From NCBI RefSeq assembly GCF_000969645.2, contig NZ_CP014222.1:2669740-2733739 (forward strand): a stretch of 64,000 nucleotides of DNA. The letters run 5' to 3'. Of the stretch, positions 26,387 to 34,393 are shown piece after piece. A program made the position numbers and the translations under genes. The notes beneath the pieces were generated by a model, which saw only the letters and a list, made by a program, of their open reading frames with translations, ran no database searches and had not been told where the DNA came from. Numbering within the stretch: position 1 is the first letter of the stretch; each line of letters starts with the position of its first letter. Origin of the DNA: Janthinobacterium sp. B9-8 (lineage in GTDB: Bacteria > Pseudomonadota > Gammaproteobacteria > Burkholderiales > Chitinibacteraceae).

Positions 26387-28011
26387 CCTCAAAGCAGCGA
26401 ACTTTTATTGCTGATGTTAATCACGCACTGGTTAGTATTGGTGCGTTAGATATTGACTTTAAGGTTGTGAAGACAAAGCCTGTATGGACGTTTTCCATTA
26501 CGGATGAGCTTAGCTGCTGGCCACTAGAATTACATCCATGCGACTGGGGGATTCAAACGCTTCCTGACATTAAGTGGAAATCAGCTGTCCAGTTTTGGGG
26601 ATGGCCGCACATCAGCATCGGCGGCGACATCTGCGTGAGTGACAGTGAAGGGCTAGAGTATGACCCTGACGATGTTTTAGGAGTGCTTAAGTGGCTTGTA
26701 GAAAAAGCGACTAAACAACTGCGTGAAAATCATGCAATGGATGAAAACGCACGTTTAACACTATTTGCTGACGAAGTTGAGGGTTACGCAAAAAATGCGG
26801 GCGCAACCTCGGTTGAGTTAGGCGAAGCACTAGACCCGCAAAAAACGCTCTATGCAGAAGTTTATCGAAAAGATAAAGGCTTGAAAGCGACCTCTGTTGT
26901 AAAACGAGTAAATACGGGCACCACGAAGCTTGAAAATTGCCAGCAAGAACGGATTGGGCTTCTAGATGTAAGGCTTAATCAACTTCCAAGTTTGGATAAA
27001 GAACTCAACGCTAATTGGTGGGCAGATTTTTTGGGGCGCTTAAATGAGCCGCAACACTCCCAAGCAACATCAAAAGAGTTTAATGGTTTGATGCTACGCA
27101 TTCCTAATGCGTATGGGTATGCCCTGATCTTGATTTATTGGGGGAAAACGCCTCAATCCAAGTCTTGGCGAGCAGTTGTACATGTCCCGCAGCGCCGAGA
27201 TCATGACTACTTAGTACGCCGCACTGGCGCCGCTCCATTGACTCAACATGTCGTTATTGTAGGTCTAGGCTCAATCGGATCAAGAGTCGCGGAGCATTTG
27301 GTTTTGGCTGGTATTCGCAAACTAACCTTGATAGATGAAGATATTTTCAGTGCAGACAATCTTGGCCGCCATATTCTTGCTCAAGACTCAATTGGCGAAA
27401 GAAAAGTTGACGCTGTGGCCAATCAACTTCGTAACCGAATGCCAGGTGTTGAGATAAATCCAATTGCAAAAAATGTGCTAATTTCTTTTGCGTCCAATCT
27501 TCCAACTGATGCCAGCGCTATTGTGCTTGCCACAGGCAATGCGGCACTAGAACGTAGTATCGTTCGCGACGCATTTTGTAAAAACTGGCCGCAGCAAATT
27601 ATTTCAACCAGCGTCGAAGCTGGTGGACTGGGTGGACATGCTATCGCTATGCGCTCAGACACCGCAGGATGCTTAGATTGCCTTTATATAGATCCAGAAA
27701 CACAAGCAGCAACAGCAGAAATGCGCACCTCACTCATCGAATCAGGACAAATAATTAGTCGCCAATTGACTGGCTGTGGTGCATTTACTCCATATTCATC
27801 GATTGATGCAACGCGTACGGCATTACTCGCCTCCGATCTGGTTCTTTCAGGACGTATTGTTTACTCACGCTGGGCGGGAGATGGCGAGTTGGCTCATCGC
27901 GAAGGAATTGCAACTTCCCATACCTATCGGGCATTACGTGACTTACGAATCCCCTCCACATTAAAACCAGAAGAGTTTGCACAAGCAGGATGCCCATGCT
28001 GCGGCGAGTAA
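26383..28011 (+). CDS. Cap2-like E1/E2 fusion protein
   Basis: The protein has 542 residues. The N-terminal E2-like domain (about 1-120) has the candidate active Cys 84 in ISIGGDICVSDSEG. The ThiF/E1 domain begins near 285 with the adenylation glycine loop GLGSIGS (294-300), LIDEDIFSADNLGRH, and TGCGAFTPYSS (Cys 465). A CPCC cluster ends the protein. In type II CBASS, Cap2 primes the CD-NTase by conjugating its C-terminus to a target through a ubiquitin-like pathway. The ATGA overlap with the preceding gene and the 22-base overlap with the next indicate tight coupling. The CD-NTase ends in GRSA, a plausible conjugated tail. Confidence 0.92.
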   Translation: MTSKQRTFIADVNHALVSIGALDIDFKVVKTKPVWTFSITDELSCWPLELHPCDWGIQTLPDIKWKSAVQFWGWPHISIGGDICVSDSEGLEYDPDDVLGVLKWLVEKATKQLRENHAMDENARLTLFADEVEGYAKNAGATSVELGEALDPQKTLYAEVYRKDKGLKATSVVKRVNTGTTKLENCQQERIGLLDVRLNQLPSLDKELNANWWADFLGRLNEPQHSQATSKEFNGLMLRIPNAYGYALILIYWGKTPQSKSWRAVVHVPQRRDHDYLVRRTGAAPLTQHVVIVGLGSIGSRVAEHLVLAGIRKLTLIDEDIFSADNLGRHILAQDSIGERKVDAVANQLRNRMPGVEINPIAKNVLISFASNLPTDASAIVLATGNAALERSIVRDAFCKNWPQQIISTSVEAGGLGGHAIAMRSDTAGCLDCLYIDPETQAATAEMRTSLIESGQIISRQLTGCGAFTPYSSIDATRTALLASDLVLSGRIVYSRWAGDGELAHREGIATSHTYRALRDLRIPSTLKPEEFAQAGCPCCGE

Positions 28012-28493
28012 ATTCAGGCCATTTGATTTGGCAAGCACCAAACGGTTCTGCTGGCACGCTATCGCCAGAATTAATCAAATTTCTTTCCAAATGGAAACAA
28101 ACACGGTTTTGGTCAAAAGAAGCTGGGGGGCTATTACTTGGTTTTGTCGATAAGGAAACTGATGGTTTATTAATTGAGTCGGCAACGAAGCCAGGAGCAG
28201 GTGATAGCTGTGGGCGAACCAGCTTTTATCGTGGTTCACGCCACCAAAAAGATGCTGAAGAATGGAATCGCGCCACAGGTGGCCGAGGAACTCAGCTAGG
28301 GCTATGGCACACCCATCCAGAGCCAACGCCACAGCCTTCAACAACAGATTTAGAAGATTGCCGAAAAGTCATTGAAACAGGCTCATTTGCAGTAGGTGGA
28401 CTGCTTTACATCATCGTCGGCACAAACAGTATTGGCTGCTGGTTCGCTAAATATAAAGAACCTCTTATTTTATTAGGATATTTTGAACCATGA
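27990..28493 (+). CDS. Cap3-like JAB/JAMM isopeptidase
   Basis: The protein has 167 residues. The JAMM metalloprotease signature is complete: Glu 44 in KEAGGLLLG, then HTHPEPTPQPSTTD with His 107, His 109, Ser 117 and Asp 120. It should remove conjugated CD-NTase, antagonising or resetting Cap2. It starts 22 bases inside the Cap2 frame, with AGCAGG as ribosome-binding site, and its TGA overlaps the ATG of the effector. Confidence 0.92.
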   Translation: MPMLRRVNSGHLIWQAPNGSAGTLSPELIKFLSKWKQTRFWSKEAGGLLLGFVDKETDGLLIESATKPGAGDSCGRTSFYRGSRHQKDAEEWNRATGGRGTQLGLWHTHPEPTPQPSTTDLEDCRKVIETGSFAVGGLLYIIVGTNSIGCWFAKYKEPLILLGYFEP

Positions 28494-29584
28494 GCATAGG
28501 CACATTTTTAAATCGCATTCTAAATATATTACAAGAATTCGGTGTTCTCTACTTACGAAGAACGCCTGCTGGTATGTTTATGAAGTATGGTGTTTTACTA
28601 ATGCTTGGAGGGCCTTTATTAAATATTTCCGTGAGCTCATATTTTAAAGATGACAAGGGCAATTTTATAAAAGCCTCTTTGAATTCGTCCGAGCCTATTT
28701 GGTGGATAAGTGCCGGTTGCTTTGCACTAGGTTTCATATTTACAGCAATTGGTGGCTATTTAGCATGGCAGAATTACCGTATCCAGCAACGTAAACGAAT
28801 TATTGCCATTGAGGTTCGTGGGCTAACACAATCGGTTGATAGCCCTTTGGTCGCCGCAATTCCAATTCTAATTTTGGGGCAGCGCGAAGAACTTCTCATA
28901 GATGTACGCAACTTGGTAGATGGCACACCAGCGCAACGTCAAAAAGCACTTAATTTGGTAAATCTCTTACCTGAGCGTTTAACTCAGTTAAAAGCTGGCC
29001 GTGATCGCAGTGATCTGAGCGTATATGCTGGTGGAGTTGCATCAGTACCACTGCTGTTTCTTGCTGGCACCTTGCTAGCATCTGAAAGTGCAATCAACTG
29101 GATGGAGTGGGATCGAATTGCATCTCGCTGGATCTCGCCATCTGACGGGGAGGATGTTGGGACTCTTGCACCAGTAACTTACTCTGAGTCAGCAGAGAGT
29201 GTGGTATTGGCTATGGCGATTTCATATCCGATTCGTGATTCCGATTTGTCATCGGCCTTTCCAAATTTACCTGTCGTTAGAATGAGCCTTGCGACCCCCT
29301 CTTTAGCAAAAGTTTGCGATGAGTCGTCAATCAAAATGATTGCGGCCGCATTTATGCAAACAATAGCTGTACTTCAAGGGCAAGGCGTTCGCCAAATCCA
29401 TTTGGCACTTGCTGCACCCAGTATTTTAACACTGCGCCTAGGTACTTATTTTGCTCCGCGCAACATGCCTAAACTAATTGTTTATCAATTTCAACAAGCT
29501 CAAGTAAACAATCCTTACCCTTGGGGCGTACGAATGCCTGATTCGGAGATAGGCGAAGGCACTTTATATTATCAAGCACTATGA
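28490..29584 (+). CDS. Two-TM SAVED effector (Cap14-like)
   Basis: The protein has 364 residues. Two hydrophobic segments at about 29-50 and 70-93 are separated by a short hydrophilic loop. A linker follows, and then a SAVED domain (about 200-364) with VASVPLLFLAGTLLAS, VRQIHLALAAPS and YQFQQAQVNNPYPWG. SAVED domains bind cyclic oligonucleotides; with TM helices the expected outcome is membrane disruption and death of the infected cell. The gene overlaps the JAB stop by ATGA, completing the four-gene type II CBASS operon. The layout matches Cap14-type effectors. Confidence 0.88.
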   Translation: MSIGTFLNRILNILQEFGVLYLRRTPAGMFMKYGVLLMLGGPLLNISVSSYFKDDKGNFIKASLNSSEPIWWISAGCFALGFIFTAIGGYLAWQNYRIQQRKRIIAIEVRGLTQSVDSPLVAAIPILILGQREELLIDVRNLVDGTPAQRQKALNLVNLLPERLTQLKAGRDRSDLSVYAGGVASVPLLFLAGTLLASESAINWMEWDRIASRWISPSDGEDVGTLAPVTYSESAESVVLAMAISYPIRDSDLSSAFPNLPVVRMSLATPSLAKVCDESSIKMIAAAFMQTIAVLQGQGVRQIHLALAAPSILTLRLGTYFAPRNMPKLIVYQFQQAQVNNPYPWGVRMPDSEIGEGTLYYQAL

Positions 29585-29882
29585 ATTTCGTAGCATTACA
29601 CTTTTTACTTAGGTTTTTCTAATTATCTGCCTGGCTGATCAGTACATTAATGCAAATACTAAAATCACTTGGCAATGCCATCGGGGCCATATCAGGGATG
29701 CTATTCCGAGCATGATTCTTAAGGGACATTGGTGTCAGCAATGTAGCTTTTTAAGACAGATTAAAAGTCCCCATAGCAAGGCACAAAAAAGTATGTGTTT
29801 TCTGAATGGCATGGCCCTTAAAGCAGGTGTTTAAAAATTAACACTTTGCGTAGTTGAGGCAGGTGGCCAAATAAGGGAGCCT

Positions 29883-30074
29883 CTATTCATCTGAGCAAGG
29901 TAACTCTATTTTTTGCAATTGCACTGAACCATTATCCTGAATCTGGAAATCAAGCACGTCTCCCTCGACCCACCCCATTTCTTCCAATAAGCCATCAGGA
30001 AAGAGCAAGATGCCATCGCCGCGACCATAACCAGCGCCTTGAATTGTGGTAGACCACCTTTTAGCCGCCACCAT
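29883..30074 (-). CDS. AbrB/SpoVT-like small DNA-binding protein
   Basis: The protein is 63 residues from the ATG at 30074, chosen for the strong GGAGGAAGGAC just upstream; a longer frame starts at 30101. The swapped-hairpin AbrB/MazE pattern is visible: ILLFPDGLLEEMGWVEGDVL and DFQIQDNGSVQLQKI. Such proteins are antitoxins or regulators. No toxin gene is adjacent, so it is either an orphan or a regulator. A perfect palindrome lies about 70 bases upstream. Confidence 0.65.
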   Translation of the reverse strand: MVAAKRWSTTIQGAGYGRGDGILLFPDGLLEEMGWVEGDVLDFQIQDNGSVQLQKIELPCSDE

Positions 30075-30145
30075 TGTCCTTCCTCCAAATAAAAATGCCA
30101 TTCCAAGATATGATCTGACCAGCGTGCGGCACTTTAATTAATATT

Positions 30146-30169
30146 GTAAATGGCAGCTATGCCATTTAC
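30146..30169. promoter_or_regulatory. Perfect palindrome, possible operator
   Basis: GTAAATGGCA and TGCCATTTAC are fully complementary around GCTA. It sits upstream of the AbrB-like gene, where an autoregulatory site would be expected. A related hairpin (GTAAATGGTAGC) lies after gph at 62,632-62,669, so a repeat origin is also possible. Confidence 0.35.
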
Positions 30170-30478
30170 TCTTCAAGCGAAAAATATACTTCTAAATCAA
30201 ATGTAAGAACAAATTATGTACCTTTTGCTATAGGCAACGTAGCACAACCAATCAATTTTTGTGATGGTGGGGCGGTGCTACAATGGACTTGCATTGAGCT
30301 TTTGAGCGAGGCTGTTATTACCTAGTTATGGCTGCATGGGGCTTTTCTGAAGCGGATGGTGCCATAGCAGCCGCGTGGATTTAGACTAATCACTCATTGG
30401 GCATGGCAAATGTCATGTTCACAGATCATCGATCGATACTTGATTATTCCTTAAAGCTGTTTGAGTCAGGAGTTTGAA

Positions 30479-31018
30479 ATGGAATACCCTAATCAAAATT
30501 GTTATTGGGTGAAAGTAGGACAATTGCTGGCGGGTGAATATCCACGTGATCAAGACCTCAAAACATCCCAACAAAAATTGCAAAAATATCTACATACTGG
30601 TGTGAGTTTTTTTGTGGATTTAACGCAAGAAGGAGAGCTTTCTCGCTACGATGATTTGCTGCCAGAGTTCGCCTTAAATGGCCTGCCCGTTGAATACGTA
30701 CGCTTTGCCATTCCGGATAAATCAGTTCCTAGAAACAAACTGTTGATGCTGGCCATTCTGGATTCGATTCATCATGCAATCGGGCAGGGACATTGTGTTT
30801 ATGTTCATTGCTGGGGTGGAGTTGGGCGAACAGGTACCGTGGTGGGATGTTACTTAGTTGAAGGAGGGATGTCAGGGCAAGACGCGCTCATTCATTTACA
30901 GCAACTATGGTCGTCCGTCGATAAAATACATCGCCATCCAGCATCTCCTGAAACACAAGAGCAAAGGCAATGGGTCTTAGATTGGTCTAGCAATCAGGCG
31001 ATGCATGAGGGCACGTGA
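30479..31018 (+). CDS. Cys-based protein phosphatase (dual-specificity/PTP-like)
   Basis: The protein is 179 residues from the ATG at 30479, preceded by CAGGAG at good spacing; a TTG lies six codons earlier. HCWGGVGRTGT contains the C-x5-R phosphate loop (Cys 111, Arg 117). The domain starts with WVKVGQLLAGEYPRD, and VDLTQEGEL precedes the catalytic region, as in bacterial cyclin-like/dual-specificity phosphatases. It is a cytoplasmic enzyme removing phosphate from proteins or other ligands. It lies between CBASS and the DAC cassette, so a link to nucleotide signalling or host take-over is possible but not shown. Confidence 0.75.
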   Translation: MEYPNQNCYWVKVGQLLAGEYPRDQDLKTSQQKLQKYLHTGVSFFVDLTQEGELSRYDDLLPEFALNGLPVEYVRFAIPDKSVPRNKLLMLAILDSIHHAIGQGHCVYVHCWGGVGRTGTVVGCYLVEGGMSGQDALIHLQQLWSSVDKIHRHPASPETQEQRQWVLDWSSNQAMHEGT

Positions 31019-31556
31019 TAATCATCGCGCGCCTGGTCCATAATGCACGTGACTCTTGATCTTTCGTGCTTATGCCTTTTAAAACGATGACTGTATTTAG
31101 GGGGGCCCTAGAGAAAACACTTCAATTCTAGGGTTGAGATATTAGCCTCGTAGCCTTGATCTAATCAGCATTTCATATCCTGTAACTGATTGAAGCTTTT
31201 TTATGTAAATCGTTTGCTCCAGGCCCCTATTGACTTTTCTCCCTTCGGAAAAGTGAGTCTTAGGAGTGCTTCATTCAGTGATCGATATAAAAACGCCCGC
31301 CAAGCGCAGCCGGAACGGTGGCAACTACCCACTGACAGAATCATTAAACAAGAAAAGCAAAACATTAAAGATCGCCAAAATCGTAAGAACAACTCTACTA
31401 TGTTGGCAATTACCGATGAGGGCAGCAGCGGGGCTGATCCTTGCCGCCTGAACTCAGCGCTAATCCAGCCTTGGCTAAAAATTCAGATCGCACAGAGGCA
31501 GCCAGAGCCCTCCCGACGCGCACGGAATTGACTCAGCTATTTATTAACAACTGCGA
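31019..31556. other. Gap between phosphatase and DAC cassette
   Basis: No supported gene. A frame at 31190-31531 and overlapping shorter frames have no ribosome-binding site, and I recognise no family. CCCTAGAG...TTCTAGGG forms an imperfect inverted repeat near 31,107-31,134. The area may hold a degraded element, but nothing is identifiable. Confidence 0.4.
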
Positions 31557-32195
31557 TCACAACCTCTTCGTCCAGTTCATTTTGCCAAAGGTCCCGCGAC
31601 TGCCCCCATTGAAATATTCAGCGGTAGCTAACGTTAGATCGTTTGCTATAGTGACAACTGCGCAGCCCATATGGGATGCAAGGGTAGACTCCCCCACCTT
31701 TGGATCGTTCCTGTACTGATAAAGCAAGACATAGCCATCGACACTGTCAGTGGCAAGAGCTGCGGCCATACTACTTGAGCCTGAATGTGCCGTCTTGAGT
31801 CGTATCCGCAGCTTGTCCCAGCTTTGGACTATAGTGACTTCGCCATTCCATTGGTAAGCAACAGTACCATCGAGATGAAGCGACTCTCCCTGACAATCCC
31901 AAATACCCGCTAGATTAGGTACTTTCAGCAACCGATCAATCAAAGGCCACTTCCAAGCATACTTGCTCAAGATCCAGCACAGTCCCCCAAATACCATGCC
32001 TGCACCGAGCAATGAAAGCACTGCGGGAGGCACGTTAACGTTCAGCCCTGAGGTTTTGGCCAGATCAACCACGCTCAGCAAAGAGAAAACTAGCCCTGCT
32101 GAGATCACGCTTGAGACAATACTCAAGTAGCGGCCGATCTTGGCGCGTTCAACCCCTCCCATCACAGCGTACTCATGATCCTGCGGTGTAACCAT
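31557..32195 (-). CDS. Two-TM beta-barrel effector (Cap15/S-2TM-beta-like)
   Basis: The protein has 212 residues. Two membrane helices are predicted at about 23-44 and 57-78. From about 92 a beta-rich domain begins with VPNLAGIWDCQGES, followed by WNGEVTIVQSWDKLRIRL, YVLLYQYRNDPKVGES, and GTFGKMNW at the end. The pattern G-x-W-x-G, then I-x-Q-x-W, then a short G-Y-x-L-x-Y-x-Y-x-N-x-P segment and a late H-x-G/YF-x-G-G-S-R, resembles the Cap15 (S-2TM-beta) effector family. In that family the barrel binds a cyclic nucleotide and the helices damage the inner membrane. Here the upstream co-directional gene is a DAC-domain protein rather than a CD-NTase. Confidence 0.7.
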   Translation of the reverse strand: MVTPQDHEYAVMGGVERAKIGRYLSIVSSVISAGLVFSLLSVVDLAKTSGLNVNVPPAVLSLLGAGMVFGGLCWILSKYAWKWPLIDRLLKVPNLAGIWDCQGESLHLDGTVAYQWNGEVTIVQSWDKLRIRLKTAHSGSSSMAAALATDSVDGYVLLYQYRNDPKVGESTLASHMGCAVVTIANDLTLATAEYFNGGSRGTFGKMNWTKRL

Positions 32196-32338
32196 ATCCC
32201 TATCCTTTACTTCATCTATAAGCCTGTAGAGCTGGCAACCATATTCTCACGGAGACATTCGCTCTGTACATCAAGTAGCTATATAAATGGCAACGTTTAG
32301 TGCTTTACCATCAGATCCTGGTGCATCCGATTAATGCG

Positions 32339-34108
32339 CTACTCCATTAAGTAGCTCTGGTCAAAGGAGGGGTCAATGTCAAACCGACCACTCACGAATC
32401 GAATCTCCCCCACCTCCAGCGGAATCGCATCGATGCGTTCGAGAATGGCATTGATCTGAGCACACTGCTGAGCATCCAAGTAGAAACGATGCGAGTTTAG
32501 CCAATTCATAGGCGCGTGATAATTGTTAACGGTTGCTATTACCAAGGCCTCGATATGACCTTCAAGTTCTTTTCGGCTAGCACGCGGCCGGAGAGTGGGG
32601 AAGATATCTACCGTTCGATCATCTGAAACAACAATTGCGAGCCTGCGAGCAGTCCCAGAACGAACATAACGAACCGCAGAATTGAAACGAGAGCCTCTTG
32701 AAGGCGTACACTCGTCATTAACCTCGCCATCTAGGATTACTCCAATCGCATGGCAATTGGCTTGGGGATCCAAAAGAATGGTTCCATCGATTGAACTTAC
32801 CTGCTGAAGAAGTGCGGCCGATAGCTTTACAGGCTCTATGCCTGTCCCTTGATGTGCCAATCTTTGTGCTTCAGAAAGAGCATCTTCTGCCACAACGATC
32901 ATGCTTCCCATATCTTGGCGTGCAGCAGCATTAAATAAGCTCCAGATATGATTCAGATCGACGTCTGTTGACTCAGGGAACAATCGCGCCAAATTGCTTG
33001 TGAAAGCATCCTTTTCGAAAATCTCATTGGGAAGAGTTGGCTCTCCATACTGACTACGCAATAATGCCAAATCGCCACACTTCAACTCCCAGTGGTAGTG
33101 ATCAAGGAAGTCAACAGTGAAGACATTCTGGTCGCTAGGTTTGTGGGAAGGCCGCAGCCGGCCCAGACCGTAGACGTACTGGCAATCCGCAATCAGCACT
33201 GCACTCGGCGCGGTTAGCTGCAAAATTTTCCGCATCCAACGTGGCTCTCCGAAGGAAACCGGCTCACGAAATCGCATAAGGAACTCAATATCTGGATTGC
33301 TAGGGTTAGCGAGAAGCAAGCGGCCAACCCCTTGAGCGCCTTCATAGAGGAGCGAGGAGATCAGATTGAGTCGAGAGAACAGATCGGCATATTCGTATCG
33401 ATTTGAAATAGCAAGGCTAGGTGTATACATGAAGTTTTTGGCTGCGATGCGAATGATTTCATCTGACTTTCTCATATCACCAATAACTGAATGACCAGGC
33501 TCTGGACGTTGAAGTTCTACGCTTGCTTCTTGCAAGACCGTACTAAGTGCCGCGTGGATGATGCTTCTATAGCCATTAGAGGTGAACTCACCCTTTGCTG
33601 GCTTTTCATCTAACGGAGGAAACTTCCGAAATAGCGCTTCTGGAACCTGGATTACTGGGGTAACGTAGTAATCACCTACCAATTGAGCCATACCACAAAA
33701 TGATCGAAGACCTTGTTCTCGGTCGAAGGGGCGAAGGGCTTGGTTCACAGCAGTTGTTACAGAATCCCTGCGCATCATTTCTGGCTTGCCCCGGTTACTC
33801 GGTTCATCTCCATAAAAGATGTGTTGCAACTCATGTTTCGAATAAATAACTTCGACTGAATCAAGGAGTCCATTGAACAATGAAAGCGACCAGCGTCCAT
33901 CTTCTGGTTCGACACAGACAGAATTAGGGTCCTGGCTCCCAACTCGCCGAACGCCAACGAGAAGCGTTGTGGCATCAATTGCAACTCCTAAATCCTTTAA
34001 CACATCGCGTACAAGATGTTGAATGTGCAGACGAAAATGTGCCTGGTATCCCCACATAAACAAAGTAATAGTGTGTGTCGGCAATTTATCTACCTCTTTC
34101 TTGGGCAC
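32339..34108 (-). CDS. DAC (DisA_N-like diadenylate cyclase) protein with large N-terminal region
   Basis: The protein has 589 residues. Residues about 395-510 match the diadenylate-cyclase fold: GSMIVVAEDALSEAQRLA, then SSIDGTILLDP with DGT at 441-443 (DGA in DisA), then RGSRFNSAVRYV at 471-482 (GxRHR in DisA), then RRLAIVVSDDRTVDIF. The ATP-binding motifs are therefore present but altered: Thr for Ala, and Phe-Asn where His-Arg is usual. The first 390 residues are soluble, without TM segments, and I recognise no enzyme in them. They probably sense the trigger, like the DACN-type sensor domains predicted for defence-linked DAC proteins. The gene lies 143 bases upstream of the two-TM effector gene on the same strand. 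It should make c-di-AMP or a related nucleotide upon infection. Confidence 0.75.
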   Translation of the reverse strand: MPKKEVDKLPTHTITLFMWGYQAHFRLHIQHLVRDVLKDLGVAIDATTLLVGVRRVGSQDPNSVCVEPEDGRWSLSLFNGLLDSVEVIYSKHELQHIFYGDEPSNRGKPEMMRRDSVTTAVNQALRPFDREQGLRSFCGMAQLVGDYYVTPVIQVPEALFRKFPPLDEKPAKGEFTSNGYRSIIHAALSTVLQEASVELQRPEPGHSVIGDMRKSDEIIRIAAKNFMYTPSLAISNRYEYADLFSRLNLISSLLYEGAQGVGRLLLANPSNPDIEFLMRFREPVSFGEPRWMRKILQLTAPSAVLIADCQYVYGLGRLRPSHKPSDQNVFTVDFLDHYHWELKCGDLALLRSQYGEPTLPNEIFEKDAFTSNLARLFPESTDVDLNHIWSLFNAAARQDMGSMIVVAEDALSEAQRLAHQGTGIEPVKLSAALLQQVSSIDGTILLDPQANCHAIGVILDGEVNDECTPSRGSRFNSAVRYVRSGTARRLAIVVSDDRTVDIFPTLRPRASRKELEGHIEALVIATVNNYHAPMNWLNSHRFYLDAQQCAQINAILERIDAIPLEVGEIRFVSGRFDIDPSFDQSYLME

Positions 34109-34393
34109 TTTCTCTGCCTTTTTAGGTTTGACGTTGGAAGCCTTCTAAGTTACGAACTTGTTAATATGCTTAATGACTAGGCTTTTACTGAAGTAGAAGC
34201 AATTTATAGCCTCGCCCCCCCCGATTGGTTAATCAGGACTCCGCCAATGATTGGCTCACAAGCAATTTTACTCAAATGTAAATTAATTGCTAAATCTGTA
34301 GGGGCGCATTCGTGAACGCTATCGGCAAAGAGTCAACATTGAAACTTGATATATAAAAGGCCACAATCCATAAGATATCAGCGTTCAGCACTT

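Noticed and set aside
31190..31531. 113-residue protein before the two-TM effector
   Set aside because: No Shine-Dalgarno site, basic low-information sequence, overlapping frames of similar length, and no family recognised.
31557..32195. Part of the CBASS operon as a second effector
   Set aside because: It is on the opposite strand about 2 kb from the CBASS effector gene, and lies directly behind the DAC gene on the same strand.
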